DNA of 24,948 nt from Chthonomonas sp035294165 (GTDB lineage: Bacteria > Armatimonadota > Chthonomonadetes > Chthonomonadales > Chthonomonadaceae): NCBI RefSeq assembly GCF_035294165.1, contig NZ_DATGLN010000199.1, positions 1 through 24,948 on the forward strand, written 5' to 3'. Both the position numbers and the translations under genes were made by a program. Under the pieces are notes generated by a model that was given only the letters and a program-made list of their open reading frames with translations, was not told the DNA's origin and ran no database searches. Positions 1 to 5,445 of this stretch are shown here, one piece after another. Numbering within the stretch: position 1 is the first letter of the stretch; every line of letters starts with the position of its first letter.

Positions 1-15
1 GCTCGAAATGACAGT
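1..15 (-). repeat. Partial copy of a dispersed repeat, inverted relative to the copy near 23807-23821
   Basis: The first 15 bases are the exact reverse complement of part of the intergenic repeat at 23804-23838 (ACTGTCATTTCGAGC). The window starts inside the element, so its full length is not visible. A C/T-rich then G/A-rich stretch follows at about 24-52, an imperfect relative of the palindrome at 23702-23726. This suggests the same kind of repeat cluster lies left of the window. Confidence 0.5.
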
Positions 16-92
16 ACAGCCTCACCCCTCCCCCTGCAGTGGGAGAGGAGAGACCAATATGCTCACTGGCGGTTTTCTTCGATAGGTTCACC

Positions 93-250
93 TGAACGGT
101 CGGTTTCTGTGCAGTTGGTAAGATGCTCTGCTCTTGGAGAAGATCGTGCTGGCGGCGTGCTTAGCAAACTGTTTTGAACATTCCCCGTCCTCTTGCGTCT
201 CTATACTCGGAACGGTCACGAGAAAACATAACGAAGCGGATGACCGTTCA
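93..250. promoter_or_regulatory. Three TGAACGGTCA-like motifs upstream of the first gene (possible operator)
   Basis: GAACGGTC occurs at 94-101 and again at 210-217. Its reverse complement occurs at 241-249, so GAACGGTCA (210-218) and TGACCGTTC (241-249) form a perfect 9-base inverted repeat with 22 bases between the arms. Fifty bases separate this pair from the ATG at 299. A TATACT at 202-207 could be a -10 box, but no well-spaced -35 box was found. The arrangement resembles an operator flanking a promoter; the regulator is unknown. Confidence 0.35.
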
Positions 251-298
251 ACAAAGCGAAAATCCAGATGAGAAAAAGGTAAGGAGGAAATTCCAACA

Positions 299-607
299 AT
301 GTTCTCTACCCAAAAGACGCGAATGCTACTTGCAGGGGCGGGTTTGGTAAGCCTGTTAGGGCTTGGTGCGTTCGTTCAAAACTCTTTCGCCCAGGGCCAG
401 CCACCGGCTCCCCGACCCAACCACCGTCCAATGGCCCGGGCCGAGAAGCACCCCGAGATTCGTCATGCGCTTTTCGCGCTCAATCGCGCCAAGATGTTCC
501 TGTCCAAAGCGCAACACGACTTCGGCGGCCATCGGGAGAAGGCGCTCGACCTCACCGAGCAGGCCATTAGGGAGTGCCAACTCGCCCTACAGTACGACAA
601 ACACTAG
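299..607 (+). CDS. Small secreted helical protein, function unknown
   Basis: This is a 102-residue protein with a Sec-type signal peptide: basic N-terminus (KTR, residues 6-8), hydrophobic core at about 9-25, and a likely cleavage after SFA near residue 31. The mature part is a short Pro/Arg-rich linker (about 33-47) followed by a predicted helical hairpin containing HPEIRHALFALNRAK and HDFGGHREKAL, ending in a LQYDKH tail. From memory, small exported proteins with a HDFGGHR..AL..AI..L.LAL pattern occur in several bacterial phyla without an assigned function. The start is supported by AAGGAGG at about 281-287. The gene stands alone, with motif repeats upstream and a hairpin terminator downstream. 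No catalytic residues are evident; the His residues could bind a metal or ligand, but that is a guess. Confidence 0.85.
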   Translation: MFSTQKTRMLLAGAGLVSLLGLGAFVQNSFAQGQPPAPRPNHRPMARAEKHPEIRHALFALNRAKMFLSKAQHDFGGHREKALDLTEQAIRECQLALQYDKH

Positions 608-633
608 TCCGGAACAACCACTCAGGCCCTCGG

Positions 634-682
634 CGCCCCTGTAGAAAATCTGTTCTACAGGGGCGTCTGTTCGCACTTTTTA
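634..682 (+). terminator. Intrinsic terminator after the small secreted protein
   Basis: CGCCCCTGTAGAA (634-646) pairs perfectly with TTCTACAGGGGCG (653-665), giving a 13-bp stem with a 6-base loop. It begins 26 bases after the stop codon. A run of five T follows at about 677-681, some distance from the stem, so it is slightly non-canonical. Confidence 0.7.
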
Positions 683-720
683 CCTCCTATCCTCCGTCTA
701 TCTTTTTGGAAACACAACTT

Positions 721-824
721 TAGGCACGATCGGCTCACGTTTCCTCTTCGGTTTCGTTAAACCATACTAGCCTGTAGGGAGACAGGCATCCCAAGCAAGG
801 ACGCAGATAGCTAAGTCGTGCCTG
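721..824 (+). ncRNA. Candidate structured RNA or leader before the metallopeptidase-like gene
   Basis: Nested complementary segments suggest a folded RNA of about 100 nt. An 8-bp closing stem pairs AGGCACGA (722-729) with TCGTGCCT (816-823), extendable through G/U pairs and GGCT (732-735) with AGCT (809-812). Inside are a 5-bp hairpin GGTTT/AAACC (750-754 with 759-763) and a 6-bp hairpin GCCTGT/ACAGGC (770-775 with 782-787). The ACAGGC strand can instead pair with GCCTGT at 820-825, so two folds are mutually exclusive. It matches no riboswitch class I can name. It could be a leader of the gene at 856, an independent small RNA, or chance. Confidence 0.35.
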
Positions 825-855
825 TTTATGTCTATTTGCTACTATAGTTATTAAT

Positions 856-1518
856 GTGGAAAGGGCCAGAGCGTACGGTATGTGGTTAGACAGAGCGGCA
901 AGACGAACAGGGTACGTCCTCGTTCGCGTTTTAGGGGCTAGCTTTTGCTACCTACTCTTCTGCTTGGGGGTTGCCCGCGCCGATCTCGTTTTCGATGCGA
1001 ACACGCCGCACATGGAGGTTTGGCAGCAGGTCTACGATTCGCTGCCGACTGCCTGGAAGACTCAGAAAACGGTGGTGGTGGAGGTGGTATCGGCCCAGAG
1101 GATGCAGGAGCTTTTTGAAGAGACGATGGGTCAGCCCTGTTCAGATGTCGTAGATGGCTGTTACTATTTGGGTGGAGATCGCATAGATGCCGATGCCACC
1201 ATTCTGCTGCTGAATACTCTTCAGGGAGATCAGGCGCGCACGGTTTTCGCCCACGAGTACGGCCATTTTGTTTGGGATCAGCTTCTCACTGCGGCCGAGC
1301 GTGACGCTTACAATGCGGTTTGGAAGCGGCAGTTGCGTAGGCACTGTTTGGTAAGCACCTATGCTTCGACCTCGGTAGAGGAGGGTTTTGCCGAGGCCTT
1401 TGCAGAGTATATATGTGCGCGTCAAAAGCTCGATGCCTGCGACGTGCTTTCCGAGAAGTTTCTCAACAAGCTAGCCTCGCGAATGGGTGATAAACCCCAA
1501 GTGACCACTTCCTATTAG
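856..1518 (+). CDS. Secreted zinc metallopeptidase-like protein (HEYGH motif)
   Basis: This 220-residue protein has a hydrophobic segment at about 22-40 and a likely signal-peptidase site after ARA (residue 42). The mature region carries the zincin motif HEYGH at 133-137. A downstream VEEGFAEAFAEYI segment (about 174-186) would supply a third-ligand glutamate, as in gluzincins. Five Cys (95, 102, 164, 188, 195) lie in the exported part and may form disulfides. The GTG at 856 gives the longest frame but has no Shine-Dalgarno sequence. The ATG at 880 (in frame, eight codons later) is preceded by GGAAAGGG at 858-865 and gives a more usual signal peptide. TATAGT at 844-849 could be a -10 box, making the GTG start nearly leaderless. 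The HExxH and EGFAEAFA pair supports a peptidase fold; substrate and activity are unknown. The gene appears monocistronic. Confidence 0.8.
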   Translation: MERARAYGMWLDRAARRTGYVLVRVLGASFCYLLFCLGVARADLVFDANTPHMEVWQQVYDSLPTAWKTQKTVVVEVVSAQRMQELFEETMGQPCSDVVDGCYYLGGDRIDADATILLLNTLQGDQARTVFAHEYGHFVWDQLLTAAERDAYNAVWKRQLRRHCLVSTYASTSVEEGFAEAFAEYICARQKLDACDVLSEKFLNKLASRMGDKPQVTTSY

Positions 1519-1595
1519 TCTAAGCCTTGACCAAGATCGCCTTGTCCTGCTGTTAACGAGGTACTGCTAGATGGGTAGAACGTCTGCGAATACTG

Positions 1596-1601
1596 TATAA
1601 T
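1596..1601 (+). promoter_or_regulatory. -10 box of a likely pcrA promoter
   Basis: A perfect TATAAT lies 36 bases upstream of the pcrA start. The hexamer 17 bases further upstream (GGGTAG at 1573-1578) is a poor -35 box, so the promoter would rely on the -10 or on an activator. It lies between two same-strand genes. Confidence 0.45.
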
Positions 1602-1637
1602 ACACAGAAGACTTCCCCGTAAAGGCGATGGCAGGCG

Positions 1638-3929
1638 ATGGATGAAACCGTAGAACCGGCAGAAACCCCTTTTCTACAACCCGATGCGGCCTCGAAGGCC
1701 GCACAGGAACGACTGCTGCAAGGGCTAAACCCCGTTCAACGTGAGGCCGTTTTGCACGGTGAAGGTCCGCTGCTGCTCTTCGCCGGAGCCGGCAGCGGCA
1801 AAACGCGCGTTCTCACCCACCGCATCGCTTACCTCACCGCCGTGCGTGGGGTGCCCCCTCAGCGCATTCTGGCCGTCACCTTCACCAATAAGGCCGCACG
1901 GGAGATGAAGGAGCGCCTCGACAATCTCGTGGGGGAGCAGATGGGCAAAAAGTTGTGGGTAGGTACCTTCCACGCCATCTGCGCACGCCTCTTGCGCGAG
2001 TTCGCCGAAGAGGCCGGCCTCTCGCGCGAGTTTGTGGTTTACGACGATAGCGACCAGGTAAGCCTGGTGAAAGAGTGCCTGCGCGCCCTCAACCTTGACG
2101 AAAGCAAGTTTCAGCCTCGCTCCATGCTCGACCGAATCGGGCGGGCGAAGGAAAAGCTGGTCCCGCCGGAAGATTGGGCTAAGCACTATTCTGGCTATCT
2201 CGAAGAGATCGCCGGCCGCATCTATCCGCTCTACCAACAGAAACTGCGCCAAAACAACGCGCTCGATTTTGACGACCTGTTGGCCGAGATGGTTCGGCTG
2301 CTGCAAAACAATAAGGCGGTGCTGCAACACCTGCAAAATCGCTGGCACTATCTGCTGGTGGATGAATATCAGGATGTGAACCATGTGCAGTATCTGCTGC
2401 TCAAACTGCTGGCACAGAGGCACCGAAACCTTTGTGTGGTGGGTGACGACGACCAGTCCATCTACAGCTGGAGAGGGGCCGATGTCAACCTCATTCTGCG
2501 CTTTGAGAAGGACTACCCGGACGCCAAGGTGCTGAAGCTGGAGCAGAACTATCGCTCCACGCGCCGCATCCTCGATGCGGCCTATGCCGTCGTCAGCAAC
2601 AACAAGGGGCGCAAAGAAAAGCGGCTTTGGACGGAGAACCCCGAAGGGCTGCCGCTCACGAAGTACGAGGCGGCAACCGAACGCCTGGAAGCGGAGTGGG
2701 TGGTCAATACCATCTTCACGCAGGTGCAGGCAGGTAAGCGAAAGTGGTCGGATTTTGCGGTGCTCTATCGCACGAACGCCCAGTCGCGCGTGTTAGAGGA
2801 CATGCTGCGGGCTTGGAGCGTGCCCTATCGCATCGTAGGTGGGCAGCGCTTTTACGACCGTAAAGAGATCAAGGATGCTTTGGCCTATCTTCGCGTCATC
2901 CATAACCCTAACGACAGCGTGAGTCTGAAACGGATCATTAACGTGCCCGCCCGAGGCATCGGAAACACAACGCTGACAAAACTAGAGGCGGAGACCCTTC
3001 TTACCGACTCCAGCTTGTGGGAGGTGTTGGGAAATGAGCAGGTGCTTACGGAGTTCGGCGCGCGTACCCGCAAGAATCTCTCCGAGTTCCGCGAGCTTAT
3101 TTTGGGGCTACGGGCTTTGCGCGACACCTTGAGCGTGCACGACCTGCTTAAAACCACGCTGGAGCGTTCGGGCTACCTGCAGGCGCTGCACGAGGAGAAC
3201 TCGTTGGAGGCGCAGGGACGGCTCGAAAACCTATCCGAGCTTTTGCAGGCGGCCGTGGAGTTTGAGGCCACCACCGAATCGCCCACGCTTGCCGCTTTCT
3301 TGGAGGGCACGGCGCTTGTCTCCGACATAGACAGTTTAGAGGAGGGGACGCCCGCGGTAACTCTCATGACCCTGCACGCGGCGAAGGGGCTTGAGTTTCC
3401 GGTGGTCTTTCTTACCGGTTTGGAGGAGGGTGTCTTTCCCCATATGCGCTCGTTAGAGAAAAGGGAGCAGCTTGAGGAGGAGCGTCGTCTCTGTTATGTG
3501 GGCCTTACGCGGGCCAAAGAGGAGCTGTATCTGAGTTGGGCACGGCAACGTTCCCAGTTTCTCGGCACCGCCTATAACCCGCCATCGCGGTTCTTAAAAG
3601 AGATTCCCGAAACGCTGTTTGCCTTTAACCCAAAGCCGTCCGGTTCACCGCTTTCCACTTTCGACCCCGATATCGAGCGGAGAGACCGGCAGGGAAGCGT
3701 GCCTGATCGGCTTTGGCACGAGGGGCCGCGCCCTCCACGCGAGGTTGCACGCCGGAAAGAGGAGGCTTCGTATAGGGCAGGGCAGCGCGTGCGCCATCCT
3801 CAGTTCGGCGAAGGGGTGGTGCTGAGGGTAAGCGGAGAGGGAGATGAGGCCGTCATCGAGATCGCGTTTCCCAACGTGGGGCCGCGGAAGCTGATGCTCT
3901 CCTATGCGAAGCTAGAAAGGGTGCCATAA
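1638..3929 (+). CDS. pcrA: ATP-dependent DNA helicase PcrA/UvrD
   Basis: This is a 3'-to-5' superfamily 1 DNA helicase used in nucleotide excision and mismatch repair, in removing RecA from DNA and in resolving replication-transcription conflicts. At 763 residues it is of normal length. The Q-motif region (LNPVQREAV) starts near residue 30 and Walker A AGAGSGKT is at 49-56. The Walker B DEYQD is at 242-246, followed by GDDDQSIYSWRGA and LEQNYRST. Motif V (LMTLHAAKGLEF) and motif VI (CYVGLTRAKEEL) lie in the C-terminal half. The last 50 or so residues (VRHPQFGEGVVL) form the PcrA-type Tudor-like domain that contacts RNA polymerase in relatives. Three ATGs lie close together (1628, 1638, 1642); 1638 is the in-frame choice, preceded by GGCAGG. 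The next gene starts 2 bases after the stop. All helicase motifs are intact. Confidence 0.97.
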   Translation: MDETVEPAETPFLQPDAASKAAQERLLQGLNPVQREAVLHGEGPLLLFAGAGSGKTRVLTHRIAYLTAVRGVPPQRILAVTFTNKAAREMKERLDNLVGEQMGKKLWVGTFHAICARLLREFAEEAGLSREFVVYDDSDQVSLVKECLRALNLDESKFQPRSMLDRIGRAKEKLVPPEDWAKHYSGYLEEIAGRIYPLYQQKLRQNNALDFDDLLAEMVRLLQNNKAVLQHLQNRWHYLLVDEYQDVNHVQYLLLKLLAQRHRNLCVVGDDDQSIYSWRGADVNLILRFEKDYPDAKVLKLEQNYRSTRRILDAAYAVVSNNKGRKEKRLWTENPEGLPLTKYEAATERLEAEWVVNTIFTQVQAGKRKWSDFAVLYRTNAQSRVLEDMLRAWSVPYRIVGGQRFYDRKEIKDALAYLRVIHNPNDSVSLKRIINVPARGIGNTTLTKLEAETLLTDSSLWEVLGNEQVLTEFGARTRKNLSEFRELILGLRALRDTLSVHDLLKTTLERSGYLQALHEENSLEAQGRLENLSELLQAAVEFEATTESPTLAAFLEGTALVSDIDSLEEGTPAVTLMTLHAAKGLEFPVVFLTGLEEGVFPHMRSLEKREQLEEERRLCYVGLTRAKEELYLSWARQRSQFLGTAYNPPSRFLKEIPETLFAFNPKPSGSPLSTFDPDIERRDRQGSVPDRLWHEGPRPPREVARRKEEASYRAGQRVRHPQFGEGVVLRVSGEGDEAVIEIAFPNVGPRKLMLSYAKLERVP

Positions 3930-3931
3930 CG

Positions 3932-5074
3932 GTGGCCGGCAAGGAAAAGGTGATTACGGCGCTACGGGCGGCCTGGCAACGCGAGGTGGAGGCCGCTCGG
4001 CTCTATCGTTTGCTTGCAGAGCAACAGCACGACGAGCGGCGCCGGCAGTTGCTTTTGCGGCTCGCCCATGCGGAGGAGGAGCATGCCCAGCGCTTTGCCG
4101 GCCGCATTCTCGCTTTGGGCGGAGTTCCGCCTTCCGAAAGTTTGGAACCGACTGCGGCACAGCGCTTTCTCGTGCAGACGTTGGGGGTGGAGGCGATGCT
4201 GCGCCGCATTGAGGCGGAGGAGCAGCGCAACGCGCGACTCTTTGCACACCATGCGCAAGCGCTTCAGGAAGATGCCGAATCGCACGCCCTTTTTCGCCAA
4301 ATAGAGGATGAAGAGGAGCAGCACACCCGCCTTCTGCAACAGCTAAAACCGCGTGAAGAGCCGCGCACCCGGCTCGAGGCCATTCTCAAGGGAGAGCGTT
4401 GGCATGCGAGTACCGGTGGCTGGATAGGCGACGCTATCTACGGGCTAAACGACGGGCTAGGCGCCGTGTTTGGGGTGGTTAGCGGAATGGCCGGTGCGGC
4501 CGGTGGCAAGCGCGTGGTGTTGGTGGCTGGGCTTATTGCCATGCTGGCCTCCGCGCTTTCGATGGGGGCAAGCGCCTTTATGGCCGCCAAATCGGAGCGG
4601 GAGGTCTACCAGGCGGAGCTGGATCGGGAGAAGCAGGAGATAGAGCAGTCGCCGGAACACGAGAAAGAGGAGCTGGCGCTTATCTATCAACTGAAAGGCT
4701 TCTCCGAGCAGGAGGCCGTTGCCATGACCGAGCGATTGGCTTCTCAGCCGGAGCAGTTTTTGAAGACGATGGCGCAGGAGGAGCTGGGTTTAAGCGAGGC
4801 GCGTTTTCCAAACCCCTTTGTTGCGGCTCTCACGGCCACCACCTCCACGGCCATTGGGGGCTTTATTCCGGTCATTCCTTTTCTGTTTACGCACGGCAAC
4901 GCGGCGGTACTTTGGGCTGCATTTATCGGCATGGCAGCTCACTTCGCTGTGGGGGCGGCCAAAAGCATGGTCACGGCGCGCTCGTGGTGGAAAAGCGGCC
5001 TAGAGATGACCTTCATCGCCGTTCTCTGCGGCGTGACCACCTATGCACTCGGTCGCCTCTTTCATATTGGGTAG
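3932..5074 (+). CDS. Rubrerythrin-VIT1 fusion, MbfA-type iron (Fe2+/Mn2+) exporter
   Basis: This 380-residue protein joins a cytosolic ferritin-like di-iron domain to a VIT1/CCC1 membrane transporter. The di-iron domain (about 10-140) has Glu20 and the two ExxH motifs expected of rubrerythrin-type four-helix bundles: E48..H51 and E128..H131, with further acids near 94-97. The VIT1 part begins near 160 with GDAIYGLNDGLGAVFGVVSG and has hydrophobic helices at about 195-220, 300-325 and 330-375. A cytosolic acidic insertion at about 220-285 matches the metal-binding helices of VIT1 proteins. In alpha-proteobacteria the homologue MbfA exports iron under peroxide or acid stress; here that role is inferred from the architecture. 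The start is GTG, 2 bases after the pcrA stop, so translation is probably coupled. Specificity for Fe over Mn cannot be read from sequence. Confidence 0.92.
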   Translation: MAGKEKVITALRAAWQREVEAARLYRLLAEQQHDERRRQLLLRLAHAEEEHAQRFAGRILALGGVPPSESLEPTAAQRFLVQTLGVEAMLRRIEAEEQRNARLFAHHAQALQEDAESHALFRQIEDEEEQHTRLLQQLKPREEPRTRLEAILKGERWHASTGGWIGDAIYGLNDGLGAVFGVVSGMAGAAGGKRVVLVAGLIAMLASALSMGASAFMAAKSEREVYQAELDREKQEIEQSPEHEKEELALIYQLKGFSEQEAVAMTERLASQPEQFLKTMAQEELGLSEARFPNPFVAALTATTSTAIGGFIPVIPFLFTHGNAAVLWAAFIGMAAHFAVGAAKSMVTARSWWKSGLEMTFIAVLCGVTTYALGRLFHIG

Positions 5075-5445
5075 AGGGTTTTTGTTGTAGGCTTGGGACA
5101 CTTGCCCTTGAATTGCAGGCGATCCTTATACGTTTGCACACTTTGATAAGCTGTTCTGCGCGTGATTTTTGTAGGTATATTTTTACATATTTATAGTTTA
5201 CTATTGTGTTTAACAGTAACTTTGCGCGGATTTGCTACGCTGCGTCGTTGATGGGCCAGTCACACTACGATACTGCCTCAAACAAAGAAGGCATAGACCC
5301 GAAAGGCACTTAAAATCTCCGCAAAAAAAGAAGGAAACGAGCATAACTTGGAGAACATAGCATGTAACACAACACGTGTGTCTCTGTTGTTGGAATTTCA
5401 ATGATGTAATGGTGTCACTTCAGAAAGTGTCAGGGGAGAAAGAAC
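5075..5445 (+). promoter_or_regulatory. Promoter candidate and long leader of the island operon
   Basis: This 371-base stretch has no credible gene and is AT-rich from about 5120 onward, marking the left edge of the composition shift. The best promoter is TTGTAG (5169-5174), 17 bases, TATAGT (5192-5197), which would start transcription near 5204 and leave a leader of about 240 nt. Small hairpins are possible: TGCCT/AGGCA around 5274-5295, and CACTT/AAGTG at 5416-5420 with 5425-5429 just before the ribosome binding site AGGGGAG (5432-5438). I see no terminator hairpin for the preceding transporter gene, no tRNA and no direct repeat marking an insertion point. Confidence 0.4.

Noticed and set aside
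782..825. Cyclic-di-GMP-I (GEMM) riboswitch-like string with GGCA, GGACGCA and CTAAG
   Set aside because: The expected P1b stem with a GNRA loop and the second long stem with its tetraloop receptor are missing; only short strings match.
1725..2423. Minus-strand open frame of 232 codons inside pcrA
   Set aside because: It lies wholly antisense to conserved helicase motifs and its translation shows no recognisable protein features.
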